Below, one piece after another: positions 1-8,775 of a DNA stretch of 64,000 nucleotides; the stretch's first letter is position 1, and each line of letters begins with the position of its first letter. The position numbers and the translations under genes were made by a program. Source of the stretch: Staphylotrichum longicolle (Eukaryota > Ascomycota > Sordariomycetes > Sordariales > Chaetomiaceae). The stretch is from positions 1,612,001 to 1,676,000 of the forward strand of contig JAHCVI010000002.1 of the NCBI GenBank assembly GCA_019096155.1. The letters run 5' to 3'. The notes below the pieces were generated by a model. It saw nothing but the letters and a program-made list of their open reading frames with translations. It was not told where the DNA came from and did not search any database.

Positions 1-1758
1 CGCCAGCAGCAGCTCCAGCCCCAGCAGATTCCCCAGCGCCCGCGCCGACCACAGGCCCCCCCACCGCCCGGCGCCCTCCACCACCCCTTCCAGCGCCGCG
101 GCACCACCGCCCAGCCGCGCCATGTACGGCCGCGCCAGCCCGAGCCACACGGCGGCGGCGAGCGGCGTCATGAGCAGCCGCGCGGGCGTGATGGCCAGCA
201 CGTCGGTCGCGAGCACGGCCGGCAGGCGCGTGAGCACGTTCTCGCGGTACACGGGTTCGGGGCCGCCGCCGCAGCCGCCGCCGTGGGGGCCGAAGCCGCC
301 GTTGCCGGTAGGGCGGCTGCCGTCGGCGAGGTTGGGGCGGAGCTCGGCGGACCAGACGCCCGGGGTGGTGTCGCCGTTTGCGCCGTTGGGGTTGTTGTTG
401 GAGGCGGGTGAGGATGAGGGATCGCCGCCGCCGCCACCGCCGCCGCTGCCGCCGCCGGGAGTGGTGGGTTCGGTGGCTTCGACGTCAAAGGAGATGAGGG
501 TCGCGCTGATGATCTCGGTTTCTTCGTCGTCGCTTGCAAAGTCGTCGTGCTGGGGCGGCCTGGGTTCGGAGTCAGGGCTCGGTTGGGTGGGGTCGCTGTT
601 GCCGCGGAGAGACTGGTGCTTTGGCGGCGGAGGGGAGCGTCGCGGATGCGTCGTTTGTGGTGGCTGAGGCTGAGGGAAAGCGGTCGAGGGGTTCGTCGGT
701 TCGGACTTCGATGATGGGATGTATTCAGGCCCGGTGGGAGGGGGGCCTCCTCACGGAAGAAGCGCCGCCGCTGGCGTTGTATGGCCGTGGCAGGAGGCGA
801 TAGATCTTGAATCTCAGCGTCCTGGTAATGAGGCTGTACAGCTTGGTGTAGAGGTAGAACCCCGCAAAGGGCGCTGCACCGAGGGCAAAGGCGCCCAACC
901 ATTGGAGGAGGCTCCGCGGGCGAAATGATGTTGGGATGGGCGGGAGCGGGATGGGTGATATGCTGGTGCCGGGGATGAAGAAACGCCAGTTAGGGAGGAG
1001 CCGACGGAACGGAATGATCCCTGTCCGTTGAAAGAAGGTGTAGATGGCCAGATGGAGGCGTATGTATGTGGTTGCATATTGGACCCTGTTCAAGTCAGCA
1101 TGCGTTTCGCAGAAATCGTGAGACAACAGACAGACATTGGGTATTTCCTCGATCCCGGGACTGCGAGCTGCTCCAGAATGGTGCTCGCCAGAAATGATGG
1201 CAAACCACCAAAGAAGTAAGAGCTAAGAGACTGCTGGCTCCAGGCGAGCTTGAACATGCCGTAGAAGGTTGTTTGTGAGTATGGTTTGTAAAGCTGATCC
1301 GTTAGCACTCAGTAACGATGACAAGTTGGGAGCGAGCTGCTTACTAGAATACGCTGTCTCATGCCGTTGACTCCCCAGATGGCCGTCGTCTCGAGCACAC
1401 CGCCGAGCAGCAGCAACCTCCTGCCGATGCGATCCTCGTACTGGTGGTGCTTGCGAGCGGCCTCGATCTGTGCTTCGGCGACGCCATTCTCGGGCTCGGC
1501 GACGCCAATGACCATCATGACTTCGTTGTGCGATCGGATGACATCTCTGTTGATGCGCTTCGTCTCGGGGTTGATGGGGCGGCCACGCTCATCGTAGAGC
1601 TGGTGGTGACCGCGCGGGTCCTCGACGCCCTCCCCTTGAACCACATCGTCGTATGGCGACCGGCCCTGCAAGCGATCAGCCTCTTGCAGGAATGCCGCAC
1701 GAGACGCTCATCTCAGCCTTACCAGTCCCTGGGATGTCAGCGGTCCCAATCTCCCCAT
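1..1758 (-). CDS. Multi-pass membrane protein, uncharacterised fungal family (3' end off left edge)
   Basis: I do not recognise the family. Five exons join in frame: 1758-1723, 1665-1345, 1293-1136, 1085-755 and 705 to beyond 1, with introns of 49-57 nt. The ATG at 1758 was chosen because only it keeps phase across the first intron (GTAAGG donor); a nearby ATG slightly upstream is out of frame. At least 517 residues are encoded. After a polar N-terminus there are several hydrophobic segments, near residues 90-110 (LLLLGGVLETTAIWG), 130-150, 175-200 and 235-265. A Ser/Pro/Gly-rich acidic linker follows, then further hydrophobic stretches up to the window edge. The last intron (754-706) is the least certain: its donor GTGAGG is good, its acceptor weak, but the reading frame changes exactly there. 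UTP13 is divergent, with starts 405 bp apart. It is likely an organelle or ER membrane protein; the function is unknown. Confidence 0.72.
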
Positions 1759-2162
1759 GGTTCATTCGGTTCTTGTAATCCCAAATTCTCAATAATTTAA
1801 TTTGGAACGAGGCTCAAGACATTGACAGAGCGTCTGCAGCACGGTACGGCGCCATGTCGAAATCGCTGGGGCTGCGTTGTCGGTTATGCTGCGATCCGGG
1901 GTTCAGGTTCAATCGAGTGCTTTGATGAGATTGGCAGTTTGAGACGGGAAGCCTGGAGGCGCGGCGGGAGACCATGCGCCGATGCGCTGCCAAATGCCTG
2001 CCAGGGATGTGGGGATGCAGGGGTTCGTTTGCGCTAAGATAACTCTATTTTCCCCTCCTTATCGGCGAATCCAAACCAAAAAGTTTGGGGGGAAAATTGA
2101 GATCGGTCGCGAACCGCAGCGCGGGAACTCGGCACAGCAACCACCGGCGTCCACCGCACACC
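1759..2162. promoter_or_regulatory. Divergent promoter region between the membrane protein gene and UTP13
   Basis: These 404 bp separate two divergent start codons, so they should carry both promoters and 5' leaders. An A/T-rich patch lies near 1785-1805 and another near 2075-2100. I see no clear TATA box or a well-matched known fungal element. Confidence 0.4.
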
Positions 2163-4889
2163 ATGGCAACAAAACAGACGACAAAAACGACCTTTGAGGT
2201 CGACAATGTCATCCAGCCCATCTTTACCGGAGGGTCTGTTGCCCTCGAGAATGGCGCGCACATCCTCGCCTCGACCCTGGGAGAAGCGGCAGTGCTCACC
2301 GAGCTGAACACCGGGAAGCGCCTGGCCGAGATCGAAGGAGATGGCGAGCCCATTTCGACGCTGACCATCACGCCCTCGGCATCGCATTTGATTGTATGCT
2401 CCCGGTCGCTGACGATGCGCATCTACTCCCTCAAGGTCTCCCCCGAATTTGACTCGGTGGAAGCGACCCTCGTGCGAACCTCGAAGCCCCATGCTACTCC
2501 CGTCGTTGTCCTCGCCGTCGACAAGACCAGCACTCTCTTGGCGACCGGTGCTGCAGACGGCGCTATCAAGATCTGGGATATTGTCGGCGGCTATGTCACC
2601 CACACAGTCAGCGGTCCCAGTGTCTTGGTGTCCGCCCTCCATTTCTTCGAGATCGCAGCAACTGCCGAGAACCAACTCGAGCGGAGGTCAAAGAAGGATA
2701 CGCGGAAGCATCAAGGAGACCAGAACCAGGCCGACATCGCGTCCAAGTTCCGGCTTGCATGGGGTACGCAGGACGGCAAGATTCGCATCTTCGATCTCCA
2801 CAAGCGCACCACGGTCCCGGTCTACGCCGATGCCAAGAAGAGGAGGGAGGCACACGAGTCCAACGTCCAGAGCATAGACTACTCGCCCGATCAGCATGCT
2901 CTGCTGAGCGGCAGCAGAGACAAGACCATGACTCTGTGGCTCTGGCGGGACAATGGCTGGCACGGAACGCCCATGCTTCGCCATGAGCTGGTGGAATCAG
3001 TCGGCTTCCTCAACGAGGGCAGGTGGATGTACTCGGCGGGGTCAAGCGGGTTGCTGAGGATCTGGGACACGGCGACGCACCACGAAATCAGCACAAAACA
3101 AGAAGCCAAGTCGGAAGCCGAGTCGATCCTGTCGGCCGTCTCGCTGCCTCACAAGTCGCTCGTGCTCTGCGCCCAGTCCGATTTCACCCTCGCCATGTAC
3201 CGAGTGCCCTCGTCAGCCGACATGGCCTCCAGTGGAAGCTTGCTCATGGAGCCGTTTAGGCGGATATCCGGCACACACGATGAGATCCTAGATCTTGCTT
3301 ACGTTCTCCCAGACCATTCCGTCATGGCCCTGGCCACGAACTCGGAGGATGTTAGGCTCGTTTCTGTGGCTCATACCGAAATCCAAGCCGACGGACAAGA
3401 AGGTGGCGCCTACTTTGGGCACGACATTGCCCTGCTCAAAGGCCACGAGGACATCGTCATGTCTCTGGACGTTGACTGGTCGGGCCACTGGGTCGCCAGC
3501 GGCGCAAAAGACAACACGGCGCGTCTGTGGCGGATCGATCCTGCAAACAACTCATACACCTGCTATGCCGTCTTCACCGGCCATCTAGAGTCAGTAGGAG
3601 CCGTTGCTCTGCCGAAGGTGGTTCCTCCAGAAAACTCGGACGCATTCAACAACCCCCTCGACCACCCGCCAGCATTCCTCATCTCCGGCTCCCAGGACAG
3701 GTTCGTCCAGAAACGAGATATTCCCCGGCAATCACAAAAGGCCAAGGTGTCCTCGAGTTTAAAGCGATTGGCCCACGATAAAGACATCAATGCGCTGGAT
3801 GTCAGCCCCACGGGGCGGCTATTTGCGTCGGCGTCACAGGACAAGACGGTCAAGATTTGGGATGCGGAAAGGCTCGAGGTTCAAGGCATTCTCAAGGGGC
3901 ACAAGCGGGGCGTCTGGACAGTCAGATTTGCTCCGCTCCATACCCCGGCCATCCAGGGCGAGCAAGGATCCGTCTCCGGCAAAGGCGTCATCTTGACCGG
4001 CAGTGGTGACAAGACCATCAAGCTCTGGAACCTTTCCGACTACACCTGCCTGCGGACCTTTGAAGGCCACTCACACAACGTCCTCAAGGTCGTATGGCTG
4101 CACATCCCGACCGATGAGGCCGCGGCCAAGAAGCGAATCCAGTTTGCCAGCGCGGGCGCCGACAGCCTGGTCAAGGTCTGGGACGCCAACCTCGGGGAGA
4201 CAGAGTGCACGCTCGACAACCACGAAGACAGACTCTGGACCCTGGCCGTGCACCCCAAGACCAACACCCTCGTCTCGGGCGGCAGCGACTCCAAAGTCAC
4301 TTTCTGGAAGGACACCACAGCCGAGACGCAAGCCGCCGCCACCTCGGCCGCGCTCAAGCTCGTCGAGCAGGAGCAGGAACTCGAAAACTACATCCATGCG
4401 GGCGCCTACCGCGACGCCATCGTCCTCGCCTTGCAGCTCAACCACCCGGGCCGCCTCCTCAGCCTCTTCACCAACGTCGTTACCACCAACGCCCCCGAGG
4501 AGGGCAGTCTGACCGGCGTCAAGGCCGTCGACGCCGTCCTCGCCAAGCTGTCGGACGAGCAGATCTTCCTGCTGCTGCTCCGCCTGCGCGACTGGAACAC
4601 AAACGCCCGCACGGCGCCCGTCGCGCAGAGGATTCTTTGGGCGCTCGTCAAGAGCTACCCGGCCGGCAAGTTCTCCAACCTGTCGGTCAAGGGCGCGAGG
4701 GGGCAGAAGAGCCTGGACGAGGTGCTGGATGCGCTGAGGGTGTACACCGAGAGACATTACAAGCGGATGGAGGAGTTGGTGGATGAGAGCTATCTGGTGG
4801 AGTACACGCTGCAGGAGATGGATAGCCTGGCGCCGTCTGCGATGGACGGTGGGGAGCAGGATGGGGACGCGCTGATGCTGGAGGCGTGA
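2163..4889 (+). CDS. utp13: Utp13, WD40 subunit of the UTP-B / small-subunit processome
   Basis: Intronless, 908 residues, close to the usual family length. Tandem WD40 repeats fill roughly residues 1-720, with many GH...WD-type units such as ASASQDKTVKIWD and LVSGGSDSKVTFW, enough for two beta-propellers. The C-terminal part (about residues 740-880, beginning near LVEQEQELENYIHAG) matches the helical Utp13 domain. In the family this protein joins Pwp2, Utp12, Utp18, Utp21 and Utp6 in UTP-B, which binds the 5' ETS and U3 snoRNP during 18S pre-rRNA maturation in the nucleolus. The ATG at 2163 (context CACACCATGG) was chosen; the frame is open further upstream but has no ATG. SAD1 follows on the same strand after 436 bp. 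Confidence in family is high. Confidence 0.95.
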   Translation: MATKQTTKTTFEVDNVIQPIFTGGSVALENGAHILASTLGEAAVLTELNTGKRLAEIEGDGEPISTLTITPSASHLIVCSRSLTMRIYSLKVSPEFDSVEATLVRTSKPHATPVVVLAVDKTSTLLATGAADGAIKIWDIVGGYVTHTVSGPSVLVSALHFFEIAATAENQLERRSKKDTRKHQGDQNQADIASKFRLAWGTQDGKIRIFDLHKRTTVPVYADAKKRREAHESNVQSIDYSPDQHALLSGSRDKTMTLWLWRDNGWHGTPMLRHELVESVGFLNEGRWMYSAGSSGLLRIWDTATHHEISTKQEAKSEAESILSAVSLPHKSLVLCAQSDFTLAMYRVPSSADMASSGSLLMEPFRRISGTHDEILDLAYVLPDHSVMALATNSEDVRLVSVAHTEIQADGQEGGAYFGHDIALLKGHEDIVMSLDVDWSGHWVASGAKDNTARLWRIDPANNSYTCYAVFTGHLESVGAVALPKVVPPENSDAFNNPLDHPPAFLISGSQDRFVQKRDIPRQSQKAKVSSSLKRLAHDKDINALDVSPTGRLFASASQDKTVKIWDAERLEVQGILKGHKRGVWTVRFAPLHTPAIQGEQGSVSGKGVILTGSGDKTIKLWNLSDYTCLRTFEGHSHNVLKVVWLHIPTDEAAAKKRIQFASAGADSLVKVWDANLGETECTLDNHEDRLWTLAVHPKTNTLVSGGSDSKVTFWKDTTAETQAAATSAALKLVEQEQELENYIHAGAYRDAIVLALQLNHPGRLLSLFTNVVTTNAPEEGSLTGVKAVDAVLAKLSDEQIFLLLLRLRDWNTNARTAPVAQRILWALVKSYPAGKFSNLSVKGARGQKSLDEVLDALRVYTERHYKRMEELVDESYLVEYTLQEMDSLAPSAMDGGEQDGDALMLEA

Positions 4890-5325
4890 TGCGATTTGTG
4901 GTGTAAGTGACAGACAAGACAGGGTTAGGGTTTTGTGGCGTTGGTTGCCGTGTCAGAGCGACATGTGTTGAAAGAGGACACACTTTGCAAAGTATTTGAA
5001 TAGAGTGACCACTCGGTCTGCTTTCTATCCCATTTCGGTCTTGTATCATCAGGTCGTTGACATGATACCAGTCTCACTGCGCAAGAGCCTAGGTTGGGGA
5101 ACATGTCCTGTGTTCCGCTCTGCCAAGCATTGATGCTCAAGCTGTGGTGGGGCATTCAATTCGAGGCGAGAGCTGAAGCCTGTCCATTGCTGCCAGTGTT
5201 GCCAGGAAATTTCCCCATCATGCAACACCCCATTTGACAACGACAACAACGACATTCTCCGGATTTAGCAAGCACCTGCCCTTCGCGCCAAAGCATTGGT
5301 CCCCTTTAAAGAACGATATCTTGGA
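4890..5325. other. Intergenic: UTP13 3' flank and SAD1 promoter, with a telomere-like motif
   Basis: There is no gene here. A telomere-repeat-like run (AGGGTTAGGGTTTT) sits at 4921-4934, 32 bp after the UTP13 stop codon. Such TTAGGG boxes are binding sites of Tbf1/TRF-type factors in fungi; a role here is only a guess. Confidence 0.35.
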
Positions 5326-6993
5326 ATGTCAAAACGGCAGGCATCAGAGGCTCTCGAGGACCTGTCGGGTCTTGAGTCGCCCGCGTCCAAAAAGTCGAGA
5401 TTCGACGACTACAACAAGAGCCTGACCCCGATCAGCGCAAACGAGAATGGCGACGAGCAACAAGAGCCGGCGCGCGAGAATGGGGCGGCAAATCGCGAAG
5501 AAGGCCAGGCGGACGAGTTCTCGGAGGAGGATGAAGTAGAAGAGAAGGCGCCCATCAGGCAGGCCGCGCCGACAGCAGGCTACGACGATCTCTACCTCGA
5601 TACCATCGACCGCAACGTTCTCGATTTTGACTTTGAGAAGCTGTGCTCGGTCACGCTATCCAACATCAACGTCTACGCATGTCTCGTGTGTGGGAAATAT
5701 TTCCAGGGCCGCGGGCCCAAATCACACGCCTACTTCCACGCGCTCGAAGAGGACCACCACGTCTTCATCAACATGGGCACCCAGAAGGTCTACGTGCTGC
5801 CGGAGGGCTACGAGGTCAAGAGCAAGTCGCTTGACGACATCAAGTACGTGTCAGATCCGCGGTACACGCCGCCAGAGGTGGCCGAGCTCGATCGCAAGCA
5901 CCGCACGTCCTGGACGCTGGCCGGAAAGGAGTACACCCCCGGCTTCGTGGGCATGAACAACATCAAGGAAAACGACTATCTGAACGTCGTCGTCCAGGCG
6001 CTCTCCCACGTCTCCCCGCTGCGCAACCTCTTCCTCCTCGGGGACTTCTCCTCCGCCCCGGAGCTCGTCAAGCGCACCTCGATCCTCTTCCGCAAAATCT
6101 GGAACCCGCGCGCGTTCAAGTCGCACGTCTCGCCCCACGAGCTCCTCAAGAAAATCTCCCTCCGCTCCAACAAGCGCTTCACCCTCACGGCGCAATCCGA
6201 CCCCGTCGAGTTCCTCTCCTGGTTCCTCAACCACCTCCACCTCGGCCTCGGCGGCAGCAAGACCAAGCCCGGCTCGAGCCCCATCCAGCGCATCTTCCAG
6301 GGCAAGCTCAAGGTCGAGTCGCAGGCCGTGACGGCGCGCGCCGACAACCTCGACCGCCTGCGCTTCGAGGAGGCGGCCGACGCCAAGGTCGACGTCGCGC
6401 GCTTCCTCCTGCTGACCCTCGACCTGCCGCCCGCCCCGCTCTTCCAGGACGAGCAGGAGCGCAACATCATCCCGCAGGTGCCGCTCACCACCCTCCTGGC
6501 CAAGTACAACGGCGTGTCGGCGCAGGACCTCAACGCGCAGCGCCGGCGCTACCGCCTGATGCACCCGCTGCCGCCCTTCCTCGTGCTGCACGTCAAGCGC
6601 TTCAGCAAGAACAAGTTCGTCGCCGAGCGCAACCCGACCATCGTCACCTTCGACCCGCGCGGCCTCGACGTGTCCCCCTACGTCGAGCCCGACCCGGCGC
6701 AGCACCCGCCCGGGGAGCCCGTCTGGTACGACCTGGTGGCCAACGTGGTGCACGAGGCGGTGCGCGCCAAGGAGGACGTGGCGGACAGCGCGGTGGGCGA
6801 GGAGCGCAAGACGTGGAAGGTGCAGGTGCGCGACAAGGCCACGGACGAGTGGGTCGAGGCGCAGGACCTGTTTGTGGACAAGATCCGGAGCGAGCTGTTG
6901 TATCTCGGCGAGAGTTACCTGCAGGTGTGGGAGAGGCGGACTGGGACGCCGCCGCCGCCGCCGGGGAAGGGGAAGGGGAAGGCGAGGGCATGA
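5326..6993 (+). CDS. sad1: Sad1/USP39, tri-snRNP-associated inactive ubiquitin-protease-like splicing factor
   Basis: Intronless, 555 residues. An acidic, low-complexity N-terminus (1-85) precedes a UBP-type zinc finger (about 107-165, with YACLVCGKYF and downstream His residues) and a USP fold (about 205-540). The box that normally holds the catalytic Cys reads GMNNIKENDYLNVVVQAL, with Asp217 where active USPs have Cys. This is the family signature of Sad1/USP39, which has no protease activity and promotes U4/U6.U5 tri-snRNP assembly and splicing. The ATG at 5326 (GGAATGTC) is the first in frame; the upstream open frame has only non-ATG codons. The tail is Pro-rich and Lys/Gly-rich. Its 3' end faces the eIF4E-like gene, with about 530 bp between stop codons. 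Confidence 0.95.
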   Translation: MSKRQASEALEDLSGLESPASKKSRFDDYNKSLTPISANENGDEQQEPARENGAANREEGQADEFSEEDEVEEKAPIRQAAPTAGYDDLYLDTIDRNVLDFDFEKLCSVTLSNINVYACLVCGKYFQGRGPKSHAYFHALEEDHHVFINMGTQKVYVLPEGYEVKSKSLDDIKYVSDPRYTPPEVAELDRKHRTSWTLAGKEYTPGFVGMNNIKENDYLNVVVQALSHVSPLRNLFLLGDFSSAPELVKRTSILFRKIWNPRAFKSHVSPHELLKKISLRSNKRFTLTAQSDPVEFLSWFLNHLHLGLGGSKTKPGSSPIQRIFQGKLKVESQAVTARADNLDRLRFEEAADAKVDVARFLLLTLDLPPAPLFQDEQERNIIPQVPLTTLLAKYNGVSAQDLNAQRRRYRLMHPLPPFLVLHVKRFSKNKFVAERNPTIVTFDPRGLDVSPYVEPDPAQHPPGEPVWYDLVANVVHEAVRAKEDVADSAVGEERKTWKVQVRDKATDEWVEAQDLFVDKIRSELLYLGESYLQVWERRTGTPPPPPGKGKGKARA

Positions 6994-7095
6994 GAAGAGG
7001 GGGTTAGATAGATACCCACTGCCCAAAGTGAATGAGCGAGATACCAAACCAAATATCACATGGAGAAGCGCAGCTTCTGCGTAGGTGAATCAGAA

Positions 7096-7115
7096 TGTGT
7101 GTGTGTGTGTGTGTG
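7096..7115. repeat. (TG)n microsatellite, about 10 copies
   Basis: Ten TG dinucleotides in a row lie between the convergent SAD1 and eIF4E-like genes. Length polymorphism between isolates is likely. Confidence 0.9.
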
Positions 7116-7185
7116 GGCGGGCAGACAAAGTTTGCAAAGTGGTTACACTAAGTGCTACAGTTCCGTCCCAGCCATCCATCCTCAG

Positions 7186-7206
7186 CCCCCCCCCCCCCCC
7201 CCCCCC
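7186..7206. repeat. Poly(C) tract of 21 bases
   Basis: An uninterrupted run of 21 C occurs in the convergent intergenic region. Runs of this length are slippage-prone, and the exact length in the assembly should not be trusted. Confidence 0.9.
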
Positions 7207-7520
7207 TTCCTCACAGTTTCCATTCCAACCGTCGCAAAAATGACCTTCAGAATTCCCATTCAGCGCTGCCTCCTCCCAGTTGTGGTTTTCATTAAGACCC
7301 CTGCCGTGCCGTGCCATGACCAATGTCCAAGGAGAAATGAGAACAATTCAGGGACGAACCACGCCGCGGCGGCTCCCTCCCCCCTTTCGGAATCCCGCTC
7401 CGGTCCGATCCCCGATATTTCGACGCATTCGGAATTTCAATTGGCAGATGCTTGCTGATTTCGGTACTGTACATGCGCGGGAGAGACAACAACGTCAGTT
7501 GTTTTCCCTTTCCTACGCCG

Positions 7521-8775
7521 TCAACATGCCCTTGCTTTGCTGGGGCAATTATGAGGATGTGGGGTTCTTGTGATCGTCCGCCGCCTGCTGCTGCTGCTGC
7601 TGCTGCTGTTGGTTTGGTGCTGCTTGTTGGACGACCGCTTGTCGCCGTGGTGGTGGTTGTTTGCCTTGTCGCGCCGCGACTCCTCGATCGCCGTGCGCTG
7701 CTGGATGCTCGAGTCGTGGTCTTCCACTCAAGCTTCGTGTCCGGCGGGAAGGACAGGACCCGTCGCATTGTTTCACTGGAGACGGGTTAGTTTTTGGTGG
7801 AAAGGGGGGGGGACAGCATGCTGAGCTTGGTGCGGAGAGAAACCTACCGAATCTTGAGGACCCGCTGCCCGTTCGCGCGAGCCCAGATGCTGAGGATGTC
7901 CTCGCCGTTCCGGACGCTGAGGACGGCCCCGCACACCTCCTCGCTGGCCTCGCCGAACTGATCACCGATGATGGCAAGCAGCAGGTCCTCCCAGTAGCGG
8001 TCGGCAACGCCCTTTCTCAGGCGCACCACCCACTTTCCACCGTTCTTGTTCTCTTCGTCCTCCCATATTGGCCGAATGCCCTTCTTGAAGAGGTGGTAGT
8101 CTGACACCAGCGGCAGCGATGATGGCCGCTTCAGGTGCTGGTAGACGCCGAAAAAGTGCTCGACCGTCTCGACGGTGGCGATCGGGTGGAGCGTCTTCTC
8201 GTACTCGATGAACCCGTTCGCCTTGGAGATGGGCGGACGAAACCAAAACACCCAGCTGTTGCGCAGCTGGTGGGCTGATGGTGCTGCCAGTCCGGGTGTC
8301 GGATGGGCAACGGCCTTGCCCGCGTCGCGCAACGAAGCGTGGGACGAGGGCTTGCTGAGCGCCCTGCCGCCCAAGGCCCCGTCCTTTGCAGATTTCTCAG
8401 CAGTCGGGGTCTTTGCGGCAGTGCCAAGGGCCGTGTCGAACGGGTTCCCCGGCGACTTGGGCGTCTTGGCTGAGCCGAAGGAGGCGAAAGCGCCCGAGCC
8501 CAGGCCGAAGGCGGTTGATGCCCCGCCGATCGGCGATGCCAGGCTGCCACCTGGTGTTGTTACGGAGCTGAACGAGTGTTTTCCGAGCGACGAGCTATCA
8601 CCGCCGAATCGCTTGAAGGAAGGGTTGCGTCCCGAGGGGCTGTCCTGACCGGAACCTGTTGAGAGAGAGAGCTTGCTCGAGCTGGAAAGAGGCGGGGTTA
8701 GGATGGAACGGACATGGGCTGGGATGAGGCAAGTGAGGACACTCACTTGGCACGGCGACTCCATAGATTATCCAT
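7521..8775 (-). CDS. Class II eIF4E / 4EHP-like cap-binding protein, C-terminal frame broken
   Basis: Exons are 8775-8747, 8681-7848 and 7775 onward; introns are 65 and 72 nt with good GTGAGT/GTAGGT donors and CTAAC branch sites. The N-terminus (MDNLWSRRANSSKLSL) is followed by a Ser-rich linker and an eIF4E fold (about residues 165-306), including HLFKKGIRPIWEDEENKNGG and GKWVVRLRKG, whose Trp and Glu contact the cap in this family. Spacing and motifs resemble 4EHP, a translational repressor that binds caps, more than canonical eIF4E. After Lys306 (7721) the frame breaks by one base: the next conserved block (HDSSIQQRTAIEESRRDK) is read in another frame and ends at 7521. Read without correction, the ORF runs on in an unlikely composition to 7292. 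The tail holds a CTG/CAG repeat read as Ser. Family is sure; the exact C-terminus is not. Confidence 0.85.
7585..7608. repeat. (CTG)8 trinucleotide repeat inside the eIF4E-like tail
   Basis: Eight CTG units on the + strand are read as a poly-Ser run in the frame I favour for the minus-strand tail (poly-Ala or poly-Gln in the other two frames). Confidence 0.85.

Noticed and set aside
5851..7059. 402-codon open frame antisense to SAD1
   Set aside because: GC-rich codon shadow; composition dominated by Arg, Val and Glu, overlaps a well-supported gene, no splice or domain evidence.
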